From Archangium violaceum (GTDB lineage: Bacteria; Myxococcota; Myxococcia; Myxococcales; Myxococcaceae), in the NCBI RefSeq assembly GCF_016887565.1, contig NZ_CP069396.1:8104001-8168000 (forward strand): a stretch of DNA of 64,000 bases. The letters run 5' to 3'. Within the stretch, counting starts at the first letter, position 1; each line of letters starts with the position of its first letter. This document shows positions 1-7,923 of the stretch, piece by piece. The position numbers and the translations under genes were made by a program. The notes below the pieces were generated by a model that was not told the origin of the DNA, searched no databases, and saw nothing but the letters and a program-made list of their open reading frames with translations.

Positions 1-621
1 TCCCTCTCCCGCTTCGCCCAGGGTCTGCCCGCGGGCGAGACGGTGCGCCGCCGCAAGCTCGAGGCCGTCCTCTACGCCAACCCGGCCGTCCGCCACATCG
101 ACGGCCTGCGCGTGCTCACCTACGTCTGGGGTGTCGATCGGGACGATCCCCAGAAGTCCGCGCTCGTCCTCGAGGCGAAGAGCCGGGAGTACGGGCCCGA
201 TCGTGACTGGCGGCTCGACAACCTCGAGACGGTGGCGATCGACCTGGAGAAGAAGCCACCGCTCATCTCCCGGCTGCGGCCGTCCATCTACCGCATCGAC
301 CTGGTCGTCTCCGCCCGGCGCGCCGATCCGCGCACGCCCGAGCAGATCCGCCAGGCGCTGCGCGGCGCGGTGGAGCAGTACGCGGCCCGGCTCGCCAAGG
401 AGGCGCAGGCCACGAACAAGCCCCAGGCGATCCTCTGGGAGGACCTCCAGATGACGCTCAAGCAGCAGGCCGAGGTGGAGCAGCTGCTCTCCGCGGTGGT
501 CACCCCGGATGACGGCCTCGCCCAGGTGCTGGCGCAGTCCAGCGGGAAGCAGGCGGCCCTCACCCTCGATCAGGGCACGCGCATGGAGCTCGGCGGCGCC
601 GAGATGGTGGGATTGGGATGA
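1..621 (+). CDS. Baseplate J-like protein, C-terminal part (5' truncated by window edge)
   Basis: The reading frame is open to base 1, so the gene starts outside the window and only about 206 C-terminal residues are seen. A GTG at 43 is an internal codon, not a convincing start. The visible part begins with a segment of the type GLPAGETVRRRKLEAVLYAN, resembling the end of the gpJ/gp47 baseplate-wedge fold, followed by a helical, Gln/Glu-rich tail. Baseplate J proteins form the wedges of contractile phage tails and related injection particles. The stop overlaps the next start (ATGA at 618), implying translational coupling with the following tail gene. The family call is inference from fold-like pattern and neighbours; the complete protein is needed to confirm it. 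Confidence 0.5.
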   Translation, partial: SLSRFAQGLPAGETVRRRKLEAVLYANPAVRHIDGLRVLTYVWGVDRDDPQKSALVLEAKSREYGPDRDWRLDNLETVAIDLEKKPPLISRLRPSIYRIDLVVSARRADPRTPEQIRQALRGAVEQYAARLAKEAQATNKPQAILWEDLQMTLKQQAEVEQLLSAVVTPDDGLAQVLAQSSGKQAALTLDQGTRMELGGAEMVGLG

Positions 622-2015
622 GACCGGAACAGCGCGCACGACGGATGGTGGGCTACCTCCCGCCAGTCCTCCAGACGGGCAGGCAGCTCAACCTCTTCTT
701 CGAGACGCTCGGTCAGGAGCTCGGCCAGATGGAGCTCTGGCTGACGCGCCTCATGCGCTCGCGGTGGTACACGCTCGCGCGGGGCTTCCGCCCGGATGAC
801 TCGCTCTCGGTCAAGGCGGCGAGCGAGCTGGGCCGGCTGGGCGCGCTCTACGGCCTCGTGCCCCGCCGGGGCGAGAGCGACACCTACTTCCGCCAGCGCA
901 TCGCCGCGCTCGTGGAGCTGCATCGCACCGGACTGAGCACCGCCCCGTCGCTGCTCGGGCTGGTGTCGCTGGTGTACATGGCCCAGCAGCCCCCGGAGCT
1001 CTCCTGGGAGGGTGAGATCGCCATCGGGACCTTCCAGGTGCCGGAGGCGGATGGCTCGACGCGCGAGATGCGCGTCACCCTCGCCGACAAACCGCTCACG
1101 CCCGCCTCGACCCGGTTCCTCGGCATCGGCGCGGGACAGCAGCTCCTCACGACCAACAACGGCCTGGAGGAGGCCATCCCGGAGATCTGCCTGAAGGCGG
1201 CCGAGGCGGACATCCCCATCCCCCTGCTGCACCACGAGGAGTCCGGGCTCGATGTGATCTTCCTGGGGCTCGTTCCCAAGGGACAGACCCTCACGCTGCG
1301 CGACAAGTACGTCCCCCTGCTCGACGGCCGCCCGGTGAAGGAGCCGGTGATCGTGGCGCATCCCACGCGCTTCTCGGGCAGGGAGGACCAGGGCCCGCGA
1401 GCCCGCTTCAATGCCCCGGACTCCCGCTTCGCCGTGTTCAAGCAGGACAACGAGCTGCCCCCGCTCGTGCCGGGAAGGAATCACTGGAGCTACGAGACGC
1501 TGACGCGCGCGAAGCTCACGTCCTATCTCCGGGGCACGCCGGGCCTGGAGCTGGACAAGGCGCTGGCGCTGATCCCTGAAGGCAAGCCCTCGCCTCGCGC
1601 CGACCTCCAGTTCAACTGGATCGAGCTCGCTCCCGCGACCTTCACGCTGAGCATCCCGGTGGACTACGTGCCACCGCACCTCCAGGTGCCCGGCGAGGAT
1701 GGCACGGTGCCGGGACTGCCCGGCCTGGTCCGGGAGCTCGCGGCCGCGCTGACCTACGGCCGGGCCGCCGGGGTGCGCTGGCGCATCGAGCTCATCCTGC
1801 CGATGCCGGCGGAAGAGGTCTCCCTGGGCGAGAGCCCCGCCCTGATGGAGCTCGCCACGTCCTTCACCGAGGAGGCCCGGGCCACCGACTCCCCCATCGC
1901 CGTCGCCCCCAACCTCATCCTCACGGAGCAGGTCGGGGAGCTCGATGACTCCCGTCTCACCTGGTCCGGATTCTTCGATCACACCCGCTTCAACACCTCG
2001 AGGTTCAAGCCATGA
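618..2015 (+). CDS. Phage-tail-like baseplate/tail protein
   Basis: A 465-residue protein without signal peptide or membrane segment. The N-terminal 120 residues (YLPPVLQ...FFETLGQELGQMELWLTRLM, then a Tyr-Phe-Arg-Gln 'FRQRI' segment) look like gpI/TIGR02242-type tail proteins, which link the baseplate to the fibres. The remainder is beta-rich, with YVPPHLQVPGE and repeated short hydrophobic strands, and has no family I recognise. Start ATG 618 overlaps the upstream stop, and its own stop overlaps the fibre gene start (ATGA at 2012), so three structural genes form one tightly coupled operon. The position directly between a baseplate J-like gene and a fibre gene supports a connector role. Function is inferred from order and weak similarity only. 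Confidence 0.5.
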   Translation: MRPEQRARRMVGYLPPVLQTGRQLNLFFETLGQELGQMELWLTRLMRSRWYTLARGFRPDDSLSVKAASELGRLGALYGLVPRRGESDTYFRQRIAALVELHRTGLSTAPSLLGLVSLVYMAQQPPELSWEGEIAIGTFQVPEADGSTREMRVTLADKPLTPASTRFLGIGAGQQLLTTNNGLEEAIPEICLKAAEADIPIPLLHHEESGLDVIFLGLVPKGQTLTLRDKYVPLLDGRPVKEPVIVAHPTRFSGREDQGPRARFNAPDSRFAVFKQDNELPPLVPGRNHWSYETLTRAKLTSYLRGTPGLELDKALALIPEGKPSPRADLQFNWIELAPATFTLSIPVDYVPPHLQVPGEDGTVPGLPGLVRELAAALTYGRAAGVRWRIELILPMPAEEVSLGESPALMELATSFTEEARATDSPIAVAPNLILTEQVGELDDSRLTWSGFFDHTRFNTSRFKP

Positions 2016-3982
2016 CAGAGCCCTTCTACAAGGCCGATCCCGGCGATCCGATCACCGCGGACGATTGGAACAACATGCAGAGCAAGATGCGTGAGGAGGT
2101 CCGCACGCACACCCACAAGGGTGGAGATTCCGGGGCGCTGCTCGACGGGAGCAGCATCTCGCCCACCGCCACCCTGAAGGTGAATCAGGTGGATGCCGCG
2201 GTCGGGCTGACGGTGAAGAACGTCGACGTGCTCGAGCGGCTCAACGCCCTGGACAAGCAGAAGCTGTCTTCCGGAGGCAACATCTCCGGCTCGCTCTCGG
2301 TCGCCGGGAACGTGGGCGTCGGCACGGCGGCCCCCGCGGCCAGGCTGGACATCCAGGGCGCGAACCGCACGGGCACGCACGCCCAGAACCGGGCCCTGTA
2401 CGTCACGGGTGAGTTCGGCGAGGCCGATGGCGTGGAGTTCCGTCATTCCAATGGCACACAGGGCGTCGGGATTGGCTACAACACCGTCTACGCCACCGGA
2501 ACCAATGACAACCAGGACCTGATGCTGAAGGCCCGGGGGTCCGGAACGGTTCGCGCCCTGAACCGGCTGGAAGTCACCGTGCCGGGGACGGGAGCCTGGA
2601 ACAAGCTCGTCGTGAACACCACGGCCGAGTGGGGTGACGGAAACACGCAGTTCGTGACCATCGGCTCCGGGGGCGCGGCGGGGATCATGCTCTCCAACCC
2701 CCACGTCACCTGGCGGGAAAACCGGGCCTCCATCCGCTACGGCCGCAGTGGCGGAGTCCCCAACGGGGCCTTCTGGGATGTCGGGACGCGCGTCAACAAT
2801 GCCTTCTCCGTGGCCCTCAACGGACCGGACGATCACAAGCTGTGGGTGTCCGGGAATGGCAACGTCGGCATCGGCACGACGGACCCCACCAAGAAGCTCA
2901 CGGTCGACTACGCGGGCTCCACTGCCAACCACGCCACCATGGAGGTGCGTCAGACGGGAGGCAACTCCTGGGGGGTCGCGCTCGTGCTCCGCACCACGGG
3001 AGGTAACGACGGCGCCGCGATGATGCTGCGCAGCCGGAACAAGAACTGGCATCTGCGTGGCGAAACGGGAGACAAGGCCACCGGGTTCCAGATCACCGAG
3101 GACGGCGGAGATGCCGAGTACGGGCAAGGCTTCGGAACCCCGCGGCTCCACATCAGCGCCGGAGGCAATGTCGGCATCGGCACGACAGCCCCCGGGTCCA
3201 AGCTGGACATCCAGAACGCCCCCCGCTCGGGCGCCCACCCCCAGAACCGGGCCTTGTATGTCACGGGTGAATTCGGCGAGGCCGACGGCGTCGAGTTCCG
3301 GCACTCCAATGGCACACAGGGCGTCGGGATTGGCTACAACACCCTCTACGCCACCGGTAGCAATCCCAACCAGGAGCTGTTCCTGCAGGCCCGGGGCACC
3401 GGGTCGGTCAGGGCCCGGGTGAACAGCGCTCAGATGGTGTTGGAGCGGAGCATCGCCCAGGGAGGCAAGGCCCTCTTCCTCGAGCTGTTCCAGAGCGCGG
3501 GAACCAATCCCCCGGATGTCGTTCCCAGCCTCCGGTTCCACCACGCCGGCCGCCACTGGAGCCGTATCGACGCCACCAACGGCTGCTTGCACTTCCGGGA
3601 CGGCAACCTCGCCGTGGATGACTACGTCGATGCCGCCGCGCGTAACTTCTACATCAAGAGCCAGGACGCCCTGGCGGTGGCCAGCCCGGAGCAGTCGCGG
3701 ATCATCCGGGGATCCGTCCGGGCGGGCGGTGGCATCGTGGGAGCTGGCTTCTCGGCCGCATGGATTGGCGGCGGCCTCTGCGACATCACGTTCAGCAGGA
3801 GGTTCAACGGCCCACCCACGGTCGTCGCCACCCAGCAGTACACCGGCGACGGGAGGGGTGGAAACACCCTGGACAACGCCGTGGTCGTCCTCATCGACGA
3901 AACCAAGGCGCGGATCAAGACCGGAGATGGGGGCGGGAACGGCACCAACCGTGATTTCCAATTCATTGTGATTGGCCCGTGA
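2012..3982 (+). CDS. Tail-fibre-like protein with C-terminal H-type lectin domain
   Basis: A 656-residue protein with phage-fibre character. After an N-terminal attachment segment (about 1-90) it carries repeated strands of the type GNVGIGTTAPGSKLDIQ at about 98, 290 and 390, a pattern typical of trimeric tail fibres and knobs. Two long modules of about 65 residues containing NRALYVTGEFGEADGVEFRH (from about 125 and 410) are near-identical, an internal duplication. The last about 80 residues (DITFSRRFNGPPTVVATQQ ... NRDFQFIVIG) match the H-type lectin pattern, a domain that binds carbohydrate such as GalNAc in discoidin-type lectins. The likely role is receptor recognition by a tail-like particle. 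It is translationally coupled to the upstream gene. The fibre call is strong; the ligand is unknown. Confidence 0.7.
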   Translation: MTEPFYKADPGDPITADDWNNMQSKMREEVRTHTHKGGDSGALLDGSSISPTATLKVNQVDAAVGLTVKNVDVLERLNALDKQKLSSGGNISGSLSVAGNVGVGTAAPAARLDIQGANRTGTHAQNRALYVTGEFGEADGVEFRHSNGTQGVGIGYNTVYATGTNDNQDLMLKARGSGTVRALNRLEVTVPGTGAWNKLVVNTTAEWGDGNTQFVTIGSGGAAGIMLSNPHVTWRENRASIRYGRSGGVPNGAFWDVGTRVNNAFSVALNGPDDHKLWVSGNGNVGIGTTDPTKKLTVDYAGSTANHATMEVRQTGGNSWGVALVLRTTGGNDGAAMMLRSRNKNWHLRGETGDKATGFQITEDGGDAEYGQGFGTPRLHISAGGNVGIGTTAPGSKLDIQNAPRSGAHPQNRALYVTGEFGEADGVEFRHSNGTQGVGIGYNTLYATGSNPNQELFLQARGTGSVRARVNSAQMVLERSIAQGGKALFLELFQSAGTNPPDVVPSLRFHHAGRHWSRIDATNGCLHFRDGNLAVDDYVDAAARNFYIKSQDALAVASPEQSRIIRGSVRAGGGIVGAGFSAAWIGGGLCDITFSRRFNGPPTVVATQQYTGDGRGGNTLDNAVVVLIDETKARIKTGDGGGNGTNRDFQFIVIGP

Positions 3983-4021
3983 GCCCTCGTGGCGTCACGC
4001 ACGTGAACGAGAGGAAGAACC

Positions 4022-4231
4022 ATGAAGCACACGATCGAAGAGCGGATGAACACCCTGAAGTCCGAGTACGAGTCCGGCCAGAAGATGCTCGCGGAGCTGG
4101 AGGCCCGGCGGGCCAACCTCACGCAGACGCTGCTGCGCATCGAGGGGGCCATGCAGGTCCTCAAGGAGCTGCAGGAGTCGGATCCGAAGCCCGCGGAGGA
4201 CGCGCCGGGCATCCCGCCGGCGGCGAGCTGA
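4022..4231 (+). CDS. Small coiled-coil protein of the tail-like cluster
   Basis: A 69-residue protein preceded by a good ribosome-binding site (GAGGAAG, 6 bases before the ATG). Residues 5-52 are a continuous amphipathic helix with heptad spacing (ERMNTLKSEYESGQKMLAEL...), then a Pro/Ala-rich tail. No family is recognised. It lies 39 bp after the lectin fibre gene and 39 bp before the next gene, on the same strand, so it is probably co-expressed. By analogy with phage clusters it could be a fibre chaperone, trimerisation partner or small baseplate component; this is inference. Confidence 0.6.
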   Translation: MKHTIEERMNTLKSEYESGQKMLAELEARRANLTQTLLRIEGAMQVLKELQESDPKPAEDAPGIPPAAS

Positions 4232-4270
4232 GCGCCTGACCCCACCGTCACCCTCCACGAGACAATCCCA

Positions 4271-5932
4271 ATGAGCGACGCGCAAGTCATTGCCAGGTTG
4301 GACGACAGCGGAAAGGCCGAACCGAACCTGATGCCGGTAGGACCCTCGGGCCGGTCCATCGTGCTCGACGTTCCTCCCGGCGTGGAGCTGCTGCGCGCCT
4401 CGCTCACGCTCCAGGCCCCCGGGGACGACGAGACGGTGGACCTCGTCCCCGGAGCCACCCTCGCCACGAGCACCAGCAAGAACCAGCTCTCGGCGAGCGA
4501 GCCCATCGAATGGTTCAGCCTGGACTGGGGCACGCGCCGGCCCCTGACGTCCCTCGTCATCCAGACCGCCGAGACACCGAAGGGCAAGGGCCGGCTCAGT
4601 GTCGCCGAGGGGGGCCCGTGGTACCCGCCCACGCCCTCGGACACCGTCGCGCTCGGGGGCACCGGGCAATCGCTCCCGGGCATCATGGCGAGCCGCTTGA
4701 TGGTGGAGCTCGTCGATGCCACCAGCACCTCGGGTCCGACAGCGCCGAAAGTGCTGGCCGCTACGAAGCTCTCGGGCGTGGTGGTGAAGGCCGCCGCGCG
4801 CCCCTCGGACCTGACGGTGCTCGTCGAGCCGGGGGTGATGTTCTTCCATCAGGCAACGCCGCTTCAGCCGCTCCAGGAGATGACGCTGGGCGACAACCTG
4901 AGCACCGCCCTCCAGCACGTCTGGCCCGCGGACCTGAAGGGCGGCCGGGTGACCGTCACCCTGCGCTCCTCTTCCGCCGGCAAGCTCAAGCGGCTCCACC
5001 TCGCCCTGGACACCGCCACGGTCGTCCGGACGTGGAGTGGCGGAGAGGCGTCGCTCCGGCTCCCGATCGCCAGCGACGGAGAGGTCATCGCCCGCATCGA
5101 CGAGGTGCCGGGTCAGGGGTTGAGGGAAGTGCGGTTCCTCGTGCGGCATCAACCTCGCGACGAGCACCTCCCGCTCGCTCCCCGGCCGCCTCCCCTTCCC
5201 TCCCTGGCACACCTGTGCGGCTCCGGATACGCCGCCGCCCAGGCGTTCTCTCCGCCCTCGGAGGGGGGCTCGCTCGTGGGGATTGACCTCCACCTGCGCC
5301 CGCTCACCCGCGCGGTCAAGGGCACGCTGAGTCTCTTCCCCGATGCGCACGACCGTCCGGCGGAGAAGCCGTTGAAGGGCGCCACCCTGGAGCTCGCGAT
5401 CGAGGAGAAGGACGACGCGCCCTGGCCCTATCGCTGGATTCCTTTCGATCTGCCCGAACCCCTCGCGCTCGACGGCACGACCTGGTGGGCGGTGCTCACC
5501 GTCACCGAGGGAGATGTCCTCTGGAGTCTGGGCGAGCCAGGAAGCGCGCCCACCTCGGGGGTGCTCGTGCCGCGCACCGCGCTCTACCGAACTGGCGACA
5601 CCGGCCCCTGGCTGCCGCGAACGGGGGGACCCTGGGCCTTCTCCCGTCCGCGCCTGCGAGCGCCCGCTACCGAGCCACCGCCTCCTCCCCGCGTGCAACT
5701 GCGCTGGGGCAACAAGCTCCTCGACGTGACGCCCGATGAGACGGGGCTCGTCTCCCTGGATGCGAAAGCGCTCGAGGCCCTCCCTCCCCCTGTCAGTCCG
5801 GCGGGCGGTGCTCCTCCGCCGCTCGAGGTCATCGTCCAGTCGCGGATCGCCGGGGAGCTCACCCTCTCCGGGCTGCGCGTGACGAGCCCGCGAACCACCG
5901 CCCATCCGTTGTTCCAGCCTCCACAGAAGTGA
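4271..5932 (+). CDS. Uncharacterised protein of the tail-like cluster
   Basis: A 553-residue protein, acidic and rich in Pro and Leu, with no signal peptide, membrane span or recognised catalytic motif. The pattern is many alternating beta-strand-like segments (SIVLDVPPGVELLRASLTLQ; WFSLDWGTRRPLTSLVIQTA; TTWWAVLTVTEGDVLWSLG) with Pro-rich linkers near 300-315 and 470-480. This suggests several beta-sandwich modules, as in structural or carbohydrate-binding appendages. It follows the small coiled-coil gene by 39 bp and precedes the next gene by 12 bp, consistent with one operon. An accessory fibre or decoration protein of the particle is the most economical guess, but I do not recognise the family. 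Confidence 0.55.
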   Translation: MSDAQVIARLDDSGKAEPNLMPVGPSGRSIVLDVPPGVELLRASLTLQAPGDDETVDLVPGATLATSTSKNQLSASEPIEWFSLDWGTRRPLTSLVIQTAETPKGKGRLSVAEGGPWYPPTPSDTVALGGTGQSLPGIMASRLMVELVDATSTSGPTAPKVLAATKLSGVVVKAAARPSDLTVLVEPGVMFFHQATPLQPLQEMTLGDNLSTALQHVWPADLKGGRVTVTLRSSSAGKLKRLHLALDTATVVRTWSGGEASLRLPIASDGEVIARIDEVPGQGLREVRFLVRHQPRDEHLPLAPRPPPLPSLAHLCGSGYAAAQAFSPPSEGGSLVGIDLHLRPLTRAVKGTLSLFPDAHDRPAEKPLKGATLELAIEEKDDAPWPYRWIPFDLPEPLALDGTTWWAVLTVTEGDVLWSLGEPGSAPTSGVLVPRTALYRTGDTGPWLPRTGGPWAFSRPRLRAPATEPPPPPRVQLRWGNKLLDVTPDETGLVSLDAKALEALPPPVSPAGGAPPPLEVIVQSRIAGELTLSGLRVTSPRTTAHPLFQPPQK

Positions 5933-5944
5933 GGACGGCCCACC

Positions 5945-6706
5945 ATGCTGGTCTCCATCGAGTCCTACTTCCATGACGCGCTCCGGCCCGCGATCCCCCA
6001 CGATGTCGACGTGGTGACCGGTCCCTCCCTGGGTCCCTCGACCGATGACACTCAGCTGCTCGAGGTATCGGCCCTGGGCCTGAAGCTGGCGCTGCCCGAG
6101 GGCGACGACCTGACGGCGCTGCGCGAGGCCTCCTTTCTCGGAGGAACGCACCGCTGGCCGGCCAACGGGCGCCAGGTGGACTTCGTCCTTCCGAAGGGCG
6201 TCCAGGGAGAGGTGGTGGAGGTCGAGTCACCTCCAGGCCGCCCGCTGCGCCGGGGGGATGACTACATGCTGGAGGGGCGCACCGTGCGCTTCTTCCGGCC
6301 TCCCGCGCAGGCCGACGTCGCCGTGGTCGCCTTCCTGCGAGGGGAGCGTGCGCACGGGTTCCTCGAGCGGCGCTCCTGTGAAATCACCCTCGTCACCCGG
6401 GCCTGGGCTCGCGAGCACGGCGCCGCGGACAAGCTGCTGTCGGGTGCGCTGGCGGCGGCACTGGTCGCCTCGGTGGATCTAGGCAATCTCGATGACTCGG
6501 CCTCTGACGAGTCCGGGGTCCGTATCCGGCTGCTCCGGCCCGTCATGACGCTGCTGGGTCTGTCACGCGGAACCGAGGTGTTCCACGAGACGTCCTTCTT
6601 CCGCGCCCAGGCCGAGTTCCTGATCCGCGGGCAGCTCGAGCAGCTCATCGCCGTGGGCGAGCCCGAGCCCACCGGCATCATCCGCGAGGTGCGGAGGAAC
6701 GTGTAA
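5945..6706 (+). CDS. Uncharacterised protein closing the tail-like cluster
   Basis: A 253-residue soluble protein starting 12 bp after the upstream stop. The first half contains a beta-rich section (VDFVLPKGVQGEVVEVESP, DYMLEGRTVRFFRPPAQADV). The second half is helical (DKLLSGALAAALVASVDLGN, then FFRAQAEFLIRGQLEQLIAV). No signal peptide, membrane segment or catalytic signature is visible. The size and mixed fold would fit a tail-terminator or sheath-collar type subunit, but that is only inference from genome position. It is the last + strand gene of the cluster; genes downstream point the other way. Confidence 0.55.
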   Translation: MLVSIESYFHDALRPAIPHDVDVVTGPSLGPSTDDTQLLEVSALGLKLALPEGDDLTALREASFLGGTHRWPANGRQVDFVLPKGVQGEVVEVESPPGRPLRRGDDYMLEGRTVRFFRPPAQADVAVVAFLRGERAHGFLERRSCEITLVTRAWAREHGAADKLLSGALAAALVASVDLGNLDDSASDESGVRIRLLRPVMTLLGLSRGTEVFHETSFFRAQAEFLIRGQLEQLIAVGEPEPTGIIREVRRNV

Positions 6707-6713
6707 AGAGATT

Positions 6714-7112
6714 CTAATCCTCGGGCTCGTCCACGTCCTCTGGTTCGTCCACGTAATCGAGCGCGACCTGAGCCTGTTCACGGTAGAGGGGCACGACCTC
6801 GACAGCCAACACGCTTTCCAGCACAGCTCTCGCTCGGGCCACATCTCCCGTTTTTTTGTGGCGGGCGGAATCAACAAGTGCCCGGGATAGCCGCCGACTT
6901 CCCTCGAAAATCCGACGGCGCATCTCTCGCACGAGTGTTTCCGCTCCTCCAGGTGTGAGCAACGAGCGTTCCGCGTCCTCATTGCTGATGGCCACGTCTC
7001 GCGACACTCGTCGGCAGAGGTCTCGCACGTCAGTGTCTAGCTCTATCGGTTCGTTCCGCTCGACCCTGGCATACAACCCGAGAATCCTGTCCCAATCATG
7101 TGGCTCGCCCAT
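6714..7112 (-). CDS. DUSAM (DUF2379) domain protein
   Basis: About 132 residues from ATG 7112, chosen because GAGGTG stands 8 bases upstream and because the family starts this way (MGEPHDWDRILGLYARVE...). The sequence follows the myxobacterial DUSAM/DUF2379 paralogous family along its length: short acidic N-terminus, 'DVRDLCRRVSRDVAIS', then 'MRRRIFEGSRRLSRALVDSARHKKTGDVARAR' and the hallmark 'VLAVEVVPLYREQAQVALD'. These proteins are common in Cystobacterineae genomes, often near polymorphic toxin or lipoprotein genes; their biochemical role is not established. It is 7 bp downstream of a Cys-rich lipoprotein gene and probably co-transcribed. The C-terminus has a short EPEDVDEPED repeat. Confidence 0.85.
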   Translation of the reverse strand: MGEPHDWDRILGLYARVERNEPIELDTDVRDLCRRVSRDVAISNEDAERSLLTPGGAETLVREMRRRIFEGSRRLSRALVDSARHKKTGDVARARAVLESVLAVEVVPLYREQAQVALDYVDEPEDVDEPED

Positions 7113-7119
7113 CCCTGCA

Positions 7120-7647
7120 TCACCTCGTTTTTTGCCAGCACATCTGGAAAGGCCATTGGCGCTGGCCCTCACACAACCGGAAACAGTCATGGCAGGGACC
7201 CACCCAACGCGGCTTCTTCTGGCTTTTGCACAGGACGTAGGTGTCTCGGCAATGCTCCCGCCATCCCTCGTCGGGATCGTCTGCCTCCTCTCCTTCACCC
7301 GCCCCTTCGTCCGTTCTACGTTGTAGAGCGGTCTCGACCTTCGCCCCGGCCTTTATCGCCTCTTCTATGTCTGAAGTGGTGGCACCGCAGGCTCCGGCAG
7401 GATCATATGGGTGCTTCTTGATGCAGCACACCATCGTTGAATCTCCAGGTCTGCAGTCCGTCGCGGCTGCTTGAGCAGGGAACGTGGATGGGTTTGCCGT
7501 GCAGTGAGCACCAGTCGAGCAGGTGGAGGACATCCCAACTGCACAACCGGACGCGAATACTCCGTTCAGAATGCCCGCCACCAAGAGGATGTAGGGGATC
7601 AAGGTCTTCACGGTGTCCACCATTCGTACTATTTCATACTGGAACAT
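7120..7647 (-). CDS. Cys-rich predicted lipoprotein paired with DUSAM protein
   Basis: Reads as a hydrophobic leader (TLIPYILLVAGILNGVFASG) ending in a Cys that could be a lipobox (ASGC), an export domain rich in Cys, an acidic linker (GAGEGEEADDPDEG), and a compact C-terminal module CRDTYVLCKSQ...WVGPCHDCFRLCEGQ with six Cys. Similar C-terminal Cys/Trp modules occur in myxobacterial exported toxin-like proteins; I cannot name the family. ATG 7647 and ATG 7623 are both possible starts; neither has a strong ribosome-binding site. The stop is only 7 bp before the DUSAM start, so the pair is likely an operon, possibly an effector with a partner protein. The frame is well supported, the function is not. 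Confidence 0.6.
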   Translation of the reverse strand: MFQYEIVRMVDTVKTLIPYILLVAGILNGVFASGCAVGMSSTCSTGAHCTANPSTFPAQAAATDCRPGDSTMVCCIKKHPYDPAGACGATTSDIEEAIKAGAKVETALQRRTDEGAGEGEEADDPDEGWREHCRDTYVLCKSQKKPRWVGPCHDCFRLCEGQRQWPFQMCWQKTR

Positions 7648-7923
7648 GGCTCGGTTTGAGGCTCCACTTATTTCAGGCTCTTCTGCACAATCCGTGGGTT
7701 GGAGGTGAGAGTTCAAGACATCGGCAGCGATGGTCCTCGACCCAGAGGTTCGGCCATGGACCGCATCACCGGACGATGTCCGGCAACAGCCCGTCGGGCA
7801 AGCAAGTCCCGCCGCAGCGCATGGCTACATGCCCCGGCAGCGGCGGGTTGAGCACCAGCCCTCCACAGTACAGAAACACCATCGCCTTGAGGGCCGGCTA
7901 CAGAAGAGCCTGAGAAAGTTCAT
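7648..7923. other. Intergenic stretch before the CRISPR array
   Basis: About 276 bp with no convincing gene. A short + strand frame (starting near 7730) runs into the CRISPR repeats and has no ribosome-binding site, so it is discarded. This side carries the divergent CRISPR repeats and is therefore more likely the trailer than the leader end of the array. Confidence 0.5.

Noticed and set aside
1979-3961. Long - strand frame antisense to the tail fibre
   Set aside because: Antisense shadow; no start signal or family, and the + strand gene has clear fibre and lectin motifs.
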